Source: a virus
IMG/VR virus record: IMGVR_UViG_3300029797_000018
Location: 1-25,102 of that record
Length of the DNA stretch: 25,102 nucleotides
Direction: 5' to 3' (one strand)
Made by a program: the position numbers and the translations under genes. A model generated the notes under the pieces. It ran no database searches, was not told the origin of the DNA, and saw nothing but the letters and a program-made list of their open reading frames with translations. How positions within the stretch are numbered: position 1 is the stretch's first letter; every line of letters begins with the position of its first letter. Of this stretch, positions 7,406 through 15,777 are shown in pieces.

Positions 7406-8038
7406 ATGACAGAAAAAAAAGCACAAAAATACACAGATATTTGGTCTATAAAAGATGAAGTTATAGAAAAAAATAAAGAAGTAAAGAAAAAGGTTTTTGA
7501 TATTCCAGATGAGGATTTAGTATCAAATAATGTAAAAGGTTTTGTTATTAATGAAGTTGGTAATATTGTTGCTCAATTTGGCTTTTTTGTTGAAACAGAA
7601 GGCAAAGAAAACATTGAATTGAGAGTGAGTCAGGATGGGTTTCTTGCAGCAGTATATAATAAACCAACAAATATTATATTAGGTTATGGACATCCTTTAG
7701 GTTTTAATGGAATGATTGATGCTAAACAAGCAAATATTTTACATTTGGGGCCAGATCAAACTAATGGTGATCAATTACTCATTAATATTCAAAATGACGA
7801 ACAATTACAAAAACAAGGTATTGTTTGTATGATAAGAGATGTTGATGTTATGACTGAAATCTTACCAGATGAAGTAGCTGAAGATTTTAATGAATCTCTG
7901 ATTGATGCAAAAGACCAAGTTATGGATTTAAATGAAATAGAAGAAGCATTTAATAATTATTTGAAACGAATTTATACACTTTTGGGTGAAACTTATAATA
8001 CAAAAGATAATGTGGAGGAAGATGATGTCCAAAAGTAA
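7406..8038 (+). CDS. hypothetical phage protein, 210 aa
   Basis: I do not recognise this gene. ATG 7406 follows AAAGGA. Residues 1-40 are charged and helical. The middle (about 50-150) is a strand-rich domain with a Gly-rich turn (LGYGHPLGFNGMIDAKQAN), and the C-terminal 50 residues form an acidic helix pair. No catalytic signature is evident. Its last 14 bases overlap the next gene, which starts inside it, so the two proteins are probably made in linked amounts. Confidence 0.7.
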   Translation: MTEKKAQKYTDIWSIKDEVIEKNKEVKKKVFDIPDEDLVSNNVKGFVINEVGNIVAQFGFFVETEGKENIELRVSQDGFLAAVYNKPTNIILGYGHPLGFNGMIDAKQANILHLGPDQTNGDQLLINIQNDEQLQKQGIVCMIRDVDVMTEILPDEVAEDFNESLIDAKDQVMDLNEIEEAFNNYLKRIYTLLGETYNTKDNVEEDDVQK

Positions 8039-8777
8039 TTTTGTTAATGATACAGTTTTAATTGATGAAAAGTTAAATATACATATAGAAGAATTGAAAA
8101 GAGAAATGTTACAAGCTGTTTTCCTGCCTTATTTTACAGATCCTGAATCATTAGAATTGAGAGTAGTATTGAAACGATCTATTATGCCTGGAGCATTTAA
8201 TGTTGTAGGCAGAAAATTAGGTCTTTCTGCTCTTACCGTTGAATTACCAACAGATAATCCAATAACAATTGATCAAGCATTTGATCTATTAAATTTGGAT
8301 ACTCGTATAGAAAATGCAATTCCTTTTGGTAGTGTTATGCCTCTTCCGTATACATCAACTATTATGTATGAAATGGTATTAGTTCATATTGAACCATTAC
8401 AATTAATAGATGAAGAAAGAGGAATTTATTACCAAGAAAAAGGTAAATTTGAAATTGGTGTGCTTGATTTTAAAGATATTATTGCAGGTATTCATAATAA
8501 TATCGTTCAAGATTTAAAAACAAGATTATTATTGAATGAATTGTATATTATGGCTCTAGAAGAAAGTGCAAAAAATCGTGATCCTAATCAAATGATGGTA
8601 GGCAATAAAGATATTATTGGTGGTGGTTCTAATTTACCAAATGGATATGGTCAAAAAGCAGATACAATGAAAACATCACTTATTCCTAATGAAATAATTG
8701 AACAAAACTCCCAAAAGGATTTCGGTGCTATTTATGCAAAGAAATCAACAGAAAAGAGTTTTAAAACTATAGAATAA
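8025..8777 (+). CDS. hypothetical protein, about 250 aa, partly Nudix-like in pattern
   Basis: The frame is open from GTG 7986, but GGAGGA at 8014-8019 points to ATG 8025 (or ATG 8022) as the start. The region LRVVLKRSIMPGAFNVVG to IENAIPFGSVMPLPYTSTIMYEMVLVHI has the strand order seen in Nudix-type folds. It lacks the catalytic GX5EX7REUXEE box, so Nudix hydrolase activity is not supported. The C-terminal 70 residues are Asn/Lys/Ser-rich and probably disordered. It starts inside the preceding gene, so the pair is translationally coupled. Confidence 0.65.
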   Translation: MSKSNFVNDTVLIDEKLNIHIEELKREMLQAVFLPYFTDPESLELRVVLKRSIMPGAFNVVGRKLGLSALTVELPTDNPITIDQAFDLLNLDTRIENAIPFGSVMPLPYTSTIMYEMVLVHIEPLQLIDEERGIYYQEKGKFEIGVLDFKDIIAGIHNNIVQDLKTRLLLNELYIMALEESAKNRDPNQMMVGNKDIIGGGSNLPNGYGQKADTMKTSLIPNEIIEQNSQKDFGAIYAKKSTEKSFKTIE

Positions 8778-8798
8778 ACTTATTGAAAGGAGTAATTT

Positions 8799-9131
8799 AT
8801 GAAAGATACATATTCACCGGATGGATGGGTTATTTTAAAAATAACAGGCCATGATCCGCATTATAGAGTATTTGGATCTATTAGTGGTGGTTATCTTGAT
8901 AGTGATACATGGCGAATGAATAGTGGTATAGTTAGTGTTGAAGAATATGATGGGTTTTATTATTTTTACGGATATAGTGGATCTGTTTATAAATGTAATA
9001 AAAAAACTTATAATTATCTAACAACATATAATAGATCGGTTTTAATTCATTATTGTACTAATAATGATATAAACTATTTTAAAAAAATGCCAGATATAAT
9101 GAATATGAATTATCTTATAAGAAAAAAATAA
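8799..9131 (+). CDS. conserved-looking small phage protein, 110 aa
   Basis: ATG 8799 follows AAAGGAG. The N-terminus YSPDGWVILKITG, with YRVFGSISGGYLDSDTWRMN after it, has the feel of a small protein often seen in large phages, but I know no function for it. It is rich in Gly, Tyr and Ser with many predicted strands, including GYSGSVYKCNKKTYNYL. It is soluble and has no signal peptide. It lies in a run of small early-type genes. Confidence 0.72.
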   Translation: MKDTYSPDGWVILKITGHDPHYRVFGSISGGYLDSDTWRMNSGIVSVEEYDGFYYFYGYSGSVYKCNKKTYNYLTTYNRSVLIHYCTNNDINYFKKMPDIMNMNYLIRKK

Positions 9132-9172
9132 TTATTTGATCTAATATCTTTAAAATATTGAGGGGTGTAACA

Positions 9173-9496
9173 ATGATACTTTATAACAGTTTGAATATTT
9201 ATGATATCATTCCGGGTGATTCATTGTATTTAATAAGATATAGTCAAAAAAATCACCCGGATTTTATAGTTGTTAAATATAAAGGGCAAAAAAACAATAA
9301 AATTAAATGTTTAACAAAAAAAGGTATAATAAAGAATATAACTATCAAAAAAGCATGTTATAGACTTTTTTCTGATATAGATGAAATGTCTCGTTCATTG
9401 TATGAGTGTTTTATTAGAAGAAATATTAATATAATAAATGATTATAAAAAAATGATTTTGGTAAGTCAGGATAATAGGCCTGAATTATGGGTTTAA
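9173..9496 (+). CDS. hypothetical phage protein, 107 aa
   Basis: I do not recognise this gene. The open frame extends to TTG 9158, but GAGGGG at 9160-9165 lies 7 bases before ATG 9173, which is the likely start. The N-terminal half resembles a small beta barrel (DIIPGDSLYLIRYSQKNHPDFI, then VKYKGQKNNKIKCL), which could bind nucleic acid. The C-terminal half is helical and basic. No motif decides a function. Confidence 0.68.
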   Translation: MILYNSLNIYDIIPGDSLYLIRYSQKNHPDFIVVKYKGQKNNKIKCLTKKGIIKNITIKKACYRLFSDIDEMSRSLYECFIRRNINIINDYKKMILVSQDNRPELWV

Positions 9497-9518
9497 AAAA
9501 AATAATAAAGGATAATTT

Positions 9519-10046
9519 ATGAAATATATGATAAGTGATATTTTGGTAAATCCTAAAAATAGAGATTATTATATTGTTGAAGCTACTTTTAAACATACTG
9601 GATCTTCTGATTCCTATTTTGAATGTGTTTCATTGAAAAATATCAGAACTGGAAAAAAAACTATAGAAAGTCTTGATACAATAAAAAAATATGATTTTAT
9701 AGAACTTAACACTGGTAATTGTAATTATTGTGAACACGCTACAAACGGTTGTACTTTTGCAACAATAGAAGGAAAATGTCCAGAAGAACAAGGTTTTACT
9801 TTCAAATATGTTAATAATAAAGACGAAAAAAAAGTTTTAGAAGAAATAACAAAACTTTTAACTACTTGTTCTGATAAACGTTTTGATGAATTGTATGGTA
9901 ATTTGATTACAGAAATAAAAAAATTAATAAAAAATAATAGAAAATACAATAGAACATTAAAAAATATGATTGTTGATAAACTTCAAACACCAAATACAGA
10001 TGTTGATGAAATACTTAAAGAATTTTATGAAAAAATTGTTGATTAA
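9519..10046 (+). CDS. hypothetical protein with a cysteine cluster, 175 aa
   Basis: ATG 9519 follows AAAGGA. The N-terminal 70 residues are strand-rich. Next comes CNYCEHATNGCTFATIEGKC (about residues 68-87), four cysteines spaced like a small zinc-binding knuckle. The C-terminal 85 residues are helical and charged, containing LLTTCSDKRFDELYGNLI. Zinc-knuckle proteins of this size in phages often bind DNA or RNA, but the family is not recognised. It is followed directly by the kinase gene. Confidence 0.7.
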   Translation: MKYMISDILVNPKNRDYYIVEATFKHTGSSDSYFECVSLKNIRTGKKTIESLDTIKKYDFIELNTGNCNYCEHATNGCTFATIEGKCPEEQGFTFKYVNNKDEKKVLEEITKLLTTCSDKRFDELYGNLITEIKKLIKNNRKYNRTLKNMIVDKLQTPNTDVDEILKEFYEKIVD

Positions 10047-10060
10047 AAATTGATTTTCTA

Positions 10061-10068
10061 TATAAATA
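10061..10068 (+). promoter_or_regulatory. TATAAATA, matches the T4 late promoter core
   Basis: TATAAATA is exactly the T4 late promoter -10. It lies 5 bases before ATG 10074 of the kinase gene, which has no ribosome site. If used, transcription would start at or next to the ATG and give a leaderless message. In such AT-rich DNA the string can occur by chance. Confidence 0.3.
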
Positions 10069-10073
10069 AATTT

Positions 10074-10730
10074 ATGAATATTTTTGATTTAATTATAGAA
10101 AGTAAAAACATTACTTTAACCAATAAACAAATTTCAATGTCATTTTTGAATTCGCTTATTAAGGGATCAAAACCAATTTATATAATTGTTGCTGGATCAA
10201 CAGGAAGTGGCAAGAGTTTCGTGGTTAAAAGAGATCTTGATGTTAAAACAATCGACCCAGATGACTTTACTATGAAACTTGGTAATGGTATATATGATAG
10301 TAAAAATGTTGCCAAATCAATGTCTATGGTTAGAAAAGCAGTTAATGATAGTTTAAATAAAAAAGAAACATTTTTACAACAGGGAACCTCAGCAAATTTA
10401 CAGTCCACTATTAATAAATTAAAAAAAGCAAAAGAAAAAGGATTTATTACTGTTCTCCTTTATATTGATGCTCCTATTGAACAGGCATTAAAACAAGTTA
10501 AAAAGCGTGTTTCTTCTGGTGGACATGGGGCATCTATTGATTTAAAAAAAGTAAAAAATACTTCTGCCGGGGCAAAATTGACATATAGATCATTAAGTGG
10601 TATTGATTTTGAAAAAGTTTCACAATCTGATTTAGAACGAGTTGAAAAAGCTCTTGAAAAAACTGAAAAAACCTTAAATATAGCAAGAAAAAATTTAGAT
10701 TACTTTATAAGAATAGAAAATAAATACTAA
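10074..10730 (+). CDS. P-loop kinase, zeta-toxin/polynucleotide-kinase-like
   Basis: A Walker A loop GSTGSGKS (residues 41-48) in strand-loop-helix context, IDPDD (60-64) as a likely catalytic or Mg-binding acidic pair, and KRVSSGGHGASID (144-156) in the lid position are typical of small P-loop kinases of the zeta-toxin/AAA_33 type. These phosphorylate sugars, nucleotides or nucleic-acid ends; the substrate cannot be read here. The C-terminal 50 residues form a charged helix pair. ATG 10074 is preferred over TTG 10050 because MNIFDLI is a plausible N-terminus. Neither start has a ribosome site, which is unusual in this window. Alternatives include an end-healing kinase or an RNA-repair partner of the nucleotidyltransferase downstream. 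Confidence 0.75.
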   Translation: MNIFDLIIESKNITLTNKQISMSFLNSLIKGSKPIYIIVAGSTGSGKSFVVKRDLDVKTIDPDDFTMKLGNGIYDSKNVAKSMSMVRKAVNDSLNKKETFLQQGTSANLQSTINKLKKAKEKGFITVLLYIDAPIEQALKQVKKRVSSGGHGASIDLKKVKNTSAGAKLTYRSLSGIDFEKVSQSDLERVEKALEKTEKTLNIARKNLDYFIRIENKY

Positions 10731-10824
10731 AATCAATTGTTGCATTTTTTTGATATAATAATGATATGAGATAATTTCAGTATCTCCTTTTAAGGATAAC
10801 TTCACATTAAAGGATTCTAACTAA
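10731..10824 (+). promoter_or_regulatory. intergenic promoter and small hairpin
   Basis: TGATATAAT gives a -10-like TATAAT near 10754-10759 in a strongly AT-rich context. GAGATA (10768-10773) pairs with TATCTC (10781-10786) and is followed by CTTTT, so the hairpin lies in the 5' leader of the next gene. It could be an attenuator or a weak terminator. An AAAGGA ribosome site follows. Confidence 0.4.
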
Positions 10825-11688
10825 ATGGACAATTATGAAAGTGTAATAATTGATTATATTAATGACCATAATATTACAGCAGAAAATATTTTCAATGTAA
10901 TAAAATATGAAGGGTATGTTAATTTTTTTAATGATATTACTATAGGATGTCTTGGACAACCTAACATAGTTCATAATAAAAGACAACAAACCACATCTTC
11001 TATTGTATATTTGCCTGAGCTTGTAAAAGAAAGACTTATTACTAATTTTAGTATTGTATATATATCACATCTTTATTATGGTATTATGTCGAATGGATTT
11101 ATGCCATTTAATTATAGTGAATATTCTGTGTTTCTAGAAAGTTTATACAATTTAAGAATGTCTTTGAAAAAAAGAATTAATGAAAATGTTGCTGATAAAC
11201 AAACAAAAGTAGTTGAAAAAGTTATTAAAATGTACATGGTTAGTGTATATGGTATGTTAGATAATTCCTCATCTATATTATCTTCCGAAATAACTAATCC
11301 AAGAGAATTTGTTGTAAAAAAATCAATTGAAGTTTTATTGGAAATGGTTTCTTTTTTTGCAAACAAATCATGTCCTGTTTATTATATTAATATCGATGAA
11401 ATGTTTGTTCCTTATGTTGATGGAACTTTATTAAAAGAGTTACAACAATATTTTCAAAAAAATGGCAGTAAATACACAAATGTCAAGATTTCTAATGTTA
11501 ACATTGATGACGAAAATAGAAATTTAACCGGATACATTCTTGCTAAGAGAAAAATGATGTATGGTGATTCTGATTCAATAAATGTTAAAGGATTTAGAAA
11601 AGTAGATAATAAAAAATTACTTGTTCAAAACAAAAAATATTTTGGTAGGAATTACAAGGATATTTTCCCAGAATATGCAATTTGGTGA
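10825..11688 (+). CDS. stand-alone family B DNA polymerase fingers/palm-like protein with altered catalytic residues
   Basis: The order of motifs follows the polymerase core of T4/RB69 gp43. NFSIVYIS (74-81) aligns with motif A (DLTSLYPS). R111 and K115 have the R-x3-K spacing of the fingers helix (RB69 R482/K486). K135-MYM-VSVYG (135-143) aligns with motif B, K-x3-NSxYG. YINIDEMFV (187-195) aligns with motif C (YGDTDSxxV). KRKMMYG with VKGF (241-257) aligns with the KKRY/thumb motif. The motif A aspartate is Asn74 and motif C keeps only the second aspartate (D191). The protein has no exonuclease domain or thumb. In RB69 both aspartates bind the catalytic metals, so this copy is unlikely to polymerise alone. 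It may be a structural or regulatory paralogue, or part of a split enzyme. Confidence 0.62.
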   Translation: MDNYESVIIDYINDHNITAENIFNVIKYEGYVNFFNDITIGCLGQPNIVHNKRQQTTSSIVYLPELVKERLITNFSIVYISHLYYGIMSNGFMPFNYSEYSVFLESLYNLRMSLKKRINENVADKQTKVVEKVIKMYMVSVYGMLDNSSSILSSEITNPREFVVKKSIEVLLEMVSFFANKSCPVYYINIDEMFVPYVDGTLLKELQQYFQKNGSKYTNVKISNVNIDDENRNLTGYILAKRKMMYGDSDSINVKGFRKVDNKKLLVQNKKYFGRNYKDIFPEYAIW

Positions 11689-11725
11689 TAAATAAGAGAA
11701 AAACTTAATTAAAAGGTGAGAAATT

Positions 11726-13066
11726 ATGAATGATGCTGAAATTATTGATATGTTAATGGAAGGAGGGAATGCTCGTTACATTGACAGAAAAACTGGTGAA
11801 GTTGCTGGTTTTGCTGATAAAATGGATCTAAAAAAAATACCACGTTCAAAATTAGTTGATGAAATGGTGAAGGTTTTATCCAAACTTAATGATTTATTTA
11901 ATAAAAAGTATGGAGAAAAATTGTGGAAAAATTTTAGTGTAATAAAAAGTGGTAAAGCATTAAATGGTTCTAGTTCATCATTATTTAATAAAGATATAAC
12001 CGATGAAGAATTTATTACCCATAAACCAACAGTTGGTGATATTGATATTACCTTTCCTGGCGAAAATATGGGAAAGTTATGGGAATTACTTAATGAGCTT
12101 GATGGTAAAAAATTAGGTGATTTCACAAAATATTTAGGTCATAAAAATTCAAACATGCATCCACAAGCGGCTGCTGCACAACACCAAATTAATGCTATTT
12201 TTGAAATTGATACTGGTGATTATCGCGTGTTGGCACAAATAGATTTTGAAGCTTCTGAATATGACGATTTACATAGTCCTACTGACTGGGCTTCATTTTC
12301 TCATAGTTCAGATTGGGATGATATTAAAGAAGGGTTTAAAGGTGTTGCTCACAAATACACACTTTTAAATTTAGCAAGAGCGCAATCTAAACTAGAAGGT
12401 ATTTCTGTTGTTACTGCTACTGTTGCAAAAAAAGTTGTAGAAATGACTAAAGAAGAATATGAAAGTGGTAAACCCGTAAAAGTTTCTAAAGCACAAAAAT
12501 ATGCGAATCCTACTAACCTTGCTTTTTCTGTAGCTAAAGGTATCAGAACAAAATTCACTCCTGTATTTTTCAAAGGTGGAAAAGAACAACTTATAATAGA
12601 TGGAAAACCTGTTTTTGTTGAAAAAAATTCCAAACAAGATAAATATACAACACAATTAGAAAAACAATTTGAAATGATTTTTCAAAAAGAACCAAAAGGA
12701 TCTGATATGAAAAATTTTAATTCTTTTGTTGGTTTAGTAAAATTAATGAAAAAATATTCTGAAAAGAAAACTATTGAAGATTTTTTCTGGAATCAATTAA
12801 TTAAAAAATCATTATGGTGTGCAAGTGGATGTCAAGCTTTAGAAAGAAATAATCCAGAAGGTGATTTAGCTATTAAAGGTGCAATGGTTAATTATCTTTA
12901 TGATAATTTTTCATATTTAAAATCATATAAACCAAAAGTGGATAAAATGATTGAAGAATATTATAAAAATTATAAAATGATTGAAATATCAGAAGGTTTT
13001 ATTCCTTTTGGAAGTAAATTTTCAGAAATATTTGAAGCTGTTGAAAGTAAAAATGGAGAGGAATAA
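11726..13066 (+). CDS. nucleotidyltransferase of the DNA polymerase beta fold
   Basis: The signature is LNGSSSSLF (80-87), the GS helix turn, then GDIDITF (104-110) with D105 and D107 as metal ligands, and LAQIDFE (169-175) offering D173 as the third carboxylate. This GS...DxD...D triad defines the pol-beta nucleotidyltransferase superfamily, which transfers nucleotides to proteins, RNA or small molecules. At 446 residues it is larger than minimal members. The C-terminal 200 residues are helical (KLMKKYSEKKTIEDFFWNQL) and may set the substrate. It starts with EGGNA, common for phage relatives as I recall them. GTGAGAA lies upstream of ATG 11726. The next gene starts 3 bases after its stop, so the two proteins probably work together. 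The acceptor is unknown. Confidence 0.75.
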   Translation: MNDAEIIDMLMEGGNARYIDRKTGEVAGFADKMDLKKIPRSKLVDEMVKVLSKLNDLFNKKYGEKLWKNFSVIKSGKALNGSSSSLFNKDITDEEFITHKPTVGDIDITFPGENMGKLWELLNELDGKKLGDFTKYLGHKNSNMHPQAAAAQHQINAIFEIDTGDYRVLAQIDFEASEYDDLHSPTDWASFSHSSDWDDIKEGFKGVAHKYTLLNLARAQSKLEGISVVTATVAKKVVEMTKEEYESGKPVKVSKAQKYANPTNLAFSVAKGIRTKFTPVFFKGGKEQLIIDGKPVFVEKNSKQDKYTTQLEKQFEMIFQKEPKGSDMKNFNSFVGLVKLMKKYSEKKTIEDFFWNQLIKKSLWCASGCQALERNNPEGDLAIKGAMVNYLYDNFSYLKSYKPKVDKMIEEYYKNYKMIEISEGFIPFGSKFSEIFEAVESKNGEE

Positions 13067-13069
13067 ATT

Positions 13070-14875
13070 ATGCTTAAAGAAAAAGTTTTAAAAGAATTTT
13101 CTTCTTGGGATTTAGAAAGGCAAAAATCAGAACTTGAAAAATATAAGTTAATGGGTGCGTATTCTCCGTTAGATGAAGGGGATTATTATTTGATGGAACT
13201 TATAATGGAAGATCCTGATAAATGTATTGAATGTAACAAAGGTATCTGTGATATTGTTTATAAAGAAGAAATATTAGAAATTGATGAATTATTAAATGAA
13301 AAATATGAGATTCATGCATCTACAAGTAAAACCACAATTCTTATACTGAAAAAAATATATGCTACTGTAAAAAATCTTAAAAGTCAAAGAACAGAGATGC
13401 ATACATTAAAATTGATTTTGAATAATATTTATAGAATGTCTATGACTTCTAATTCAGTTTATGGTGCTGCTTCAGAAAAAGCACTTGGAATGATATTGGA
13501 TTTATTACGGCCAAAATTAAATAAAAAAGAACCATTATTTTTTTCAAAAAATGTTTTAACAAATAATGAAACAAAAATTAAATCTATATTTCATTCTTAT
13601 TTAACTGATGAAGAATATGGGTTGGTTTTTAAGAAAATAGGTGAAAATTATATAAACACATTTTTTAAAAATATAAGTTCAATTACTAATTCTGATTTAC
13701 CTGAAGAATATGAAGAATTGGCTGAAATTTTTCGTTCATTAGATACAACTTTAAAAGCAAAAATAAAAAATATAGAAATTATAAAATCAAAACAACTTGA
13801 AGACGATGATGAGGAAATAGAAGAAATTAATATTTCTTCTGATTTTATTGAAAAGTTTAAAAAAACAGTTGAAAATCTTACAGGAAGAACCGATTTAGAT
13901 TATGATAAAAGTAAATTTTTATTTAGTTATTTGGAAAAGCATTTTGATGAAATAGATTCAGAAATTTTGTCTTACTATAATAGTGTTATTATATCAGATG
14001 AAACTATTAAAAATTTTAATTCAGAAAATTATTCTCATGAATTTTTCTTGAATATGTTTAATCATGAAAAAGTAAGACAATTCGGCAAAGGTGAAATTTT
14101 AATAGAATTTTTGTTTGATGGTGTAAAAATTAATGGTGGGTCAGAATCATATGATCTTAATGTTTCAAAAGGTTCTATATTAGGTAAAAATCAATTAGAA
14201 ATTAAAGCTTATGATACTCAATCAAATATAGCTATAGGTACTACTGGTAAAATTTCTAGATTTCCTGTTTTTGCAGAAATAACACGATTATTAAAATATA
14301 TTTTGGCAATTCTTAAAGATGAAAATCTTTTAAAAAGTTTAAAACAAAATACAGTAAAATATTCTGATGTAATAACAGACAAATTTACAATAGATGCTTT
14401 AGATGAATTGCATAAAAGAATGGAAAGAGCAGAAGTACCATCAAGATTTTTTGAATATTTTGATGAAATTATGCCTAAAATAAAAAGTGCATTTACAACA
14501 TTATCAAAAAATAAACTTGATAATTCAAATACTATAAACCTTAATGGAAAATTTGTAACTTTTGATGATATTAATGATATAAAAAAAGGATCTAGCCTTA
14601 ATGTTATTTCTGTTTCTGATGAAGATACAGATAATGTATCTCTTAAAGATGCTATTAATAAAGTATTATCACATCCATTAATAAAGAATAGTGATTATAT
14701 GATGGGAAGTAATGGAAAATTGGAAGAGGCTTTAAAACAAATAAATGAAAAGTTTGAAAAAACCCCAATGATATTACTTCTTAAAAAATCTGGATTCAAA
14801 TTAGGTGGTATTTATACTAAATTTGAATTTTCAACTGTTACACTTGGAGAAATAAAAATATCTCCTGTTGAATAA
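13070..14875 (+). CDS. 601-aa protein with a PD-(D/E)XK nuclease-like signature
   Basis: I do not recognise the whole protein. Residues 1-330 are mostly helical, with two Cys pairs (CIECNKGIC, 52-60) and an acidic patch near 244-252. The stretch from 339 has G-K-G-E342, then SYDL with D362, then LEIKA with E377 and K379. This E...D...ExK layout is that of PD-(D/E)XK nucleases. The last 200 residues are again helical and end in a strand pair (FKLGGIYTKFEFSTVTLGEI). ATG 13070 is 3 bases after the nucleotidyltransferase stop, behind GGAGAGGA, so they form a pair. A packaging, recombination or defence nuclease are all possible. The signature is short and could be coincidental, so the enzyme call is tentative. 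Confidence 0.6.
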   Translation: MLKEKVLKEFSSWDLERQKSELEKYKLMGAYSPLDEGDYYLMELIMEDPDKCIECNKGICDIVYKEEILEIDELLNEKYEIHASTSKTTILILKKIYATVKNLKSQRTEMHTLKLILNNIYRMSMTSNSVYGAASEKALGMILDLLRPKLNKKEPLFFSKNVLTNNETKIKSIFHSYLTDEEYGLVFKKIGENYINTFFKNISSITNSDLPEEYEELAEIFRSLDTTLKAKIKNIEIIKSKQLEDDDEEIEEINISSDFIEKFKKTVENLTGRTDLDYDKSKFLFSYLEKHFDEIDSEILSYYNSVIISDETIKNFNSENYSHEFFLNMFNHEKVRQFGKGEILIEFLFDGVKINGGSESYDLNVSKGSILGKNQLEIKAYDTQSNIAIGTTGKISRFPVFAEITRLLKYILAILKDENLLKSLKQNTVKYSDVITDKFTIDALDELHKRMERAEVPSRFFEYFDEIMPKIKSAFTTLSKNKLDNSNTINLNGKFVTFDDINDIKKGSSLNVISVSDEDTDNVSLKDAINKVLSHPLIKNSDYMMGSNGKLEEALKQINEKFEKTPMILLLKKSGFKLGGIYTKFEFSTVTLGEIKISPVE

Positions 14876-15240
14876 AAATATTGTATAATAAATATGTTTA
14901 ATTGATGATCTTTGAAAATTTTGGATTGATGTGGGTGAGCTTGGAAATAGTCATCCTTTAAAAAGCAGTTTATTATTCTCGCAATAAATTGGCAATCAAA
15001 TTCGTATAGGAAGGACTATTTTAAATAATGCGAATAAAAGAATGAGTATGTGAATGTTTAATTGATGTACTGCTCTCATATAAATGAGACCCGAGGTCGT
15101 TGGATTATGCGTTAATAATTGATATATGAATAAAAATTACAATGGTTAATATTTTATATATGAAGGGAGAATAATCATTGAGTAAATTGAAGATTTTTGG
15201 TATTAGCTTTAACATCAGTCCAATTTTTTTTCAAAAAAAA
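14876..15240 (+). other. gene-free structured region upstream of the large RNA
   Basis: No convincing gene. TTGTATAAT (TATAAT 14885-14890) follows the last stop. AAATAGTC (14945-14952) pairs with GACTATTT (15014-15021), closing a 60-base domain. CTCAT/ATGAG (15075-15079/15084-15088) and GACC/GGTC (15088-15091/15095-15098) form adjoining hairpins. ATGTTTAATTGATG occurs at 14894-14907 and 15054-15067. GGGAG before TTG 15178 opens a 29-codon frame, but it has no gene-like character. The region may be a separate small RNA or the 5' part of the large RNA that follows. Confidence 0.4.
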
Positions 15241-15268
15241 TTGATTTTTGATAAAAATATTGTATAAT
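15241..15268 (+). promoter_or_regulatory. sigma70-type promoter of the large structured RNA
   Basis: TTGATT (15241-15246), a 16-base spacer and TATAAT (15263-15268), preceded by TTG as in other promoters here. The predicted start is near 15275, exactly where dense secondary structure begins. Confidence 0.6.
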
Positions 15269-15777
15269 ATCCGTATGAGTGAAGCAAAGAGTGTTTTTTA
15301 AACAGAAATAATAAAAAATATTGTTTGGTCTACTCAGACCCACAGCGTGATGTGGATAAAGGAGATAGTATCTCCCGAAGGCAGATTTGGTAATTCTGCG
15401 CCAAAGTAATTTGGTTAATTTACGCAAGCTGACTCAAAACTCCGTTGATTGCGGGGTGGTTAGAGGTAAAATATCTGACCTATTGACGAAGAAATGAAAC
15501 CGATAGTTTAATCAACTATATCTGTAAGAGCCGATCGGTGTAGCAGATAGAAACTGGGGACAGTGAAAGGGTTTATCCAACATTTCGAGTTGAGAATAGA
15601 GAACAGTAGAATAGTTGTCAGAGTGTAACAGCAAAGGCTACTATTCAGTTTGATAGGTTTAGTTCATAAGGCTAAATTCTTGAAAAACCGTTGAAGTCGA
15701 AAGACGGAGATAGAGAAGGTGTTGTATTCTGATGATAATACTTCGGAGCAACTGAGCAGACGCCTTTTCACCAAACC

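Noticed and set aside
8150-8400. Active Nudix hydrolase in the 8025 gene
   Set aside because: The GX5EX7REUXEE box is absent; only a general strand pattern is similar.
13445-13480. NSVYGA in the 601-aa protein resembling PolB motif B
   Set aside because: The lysine four residues before Asn is missing and no motif A or C lies in the right positions, unlike the 10825 gene.
15178-15267. 29-codon frame from TTG 15178 with a GGGAG ribosome site
   Set aside because: It has low-complexity composition, ends inside the promoter of the large RNA and lies in a structured region.
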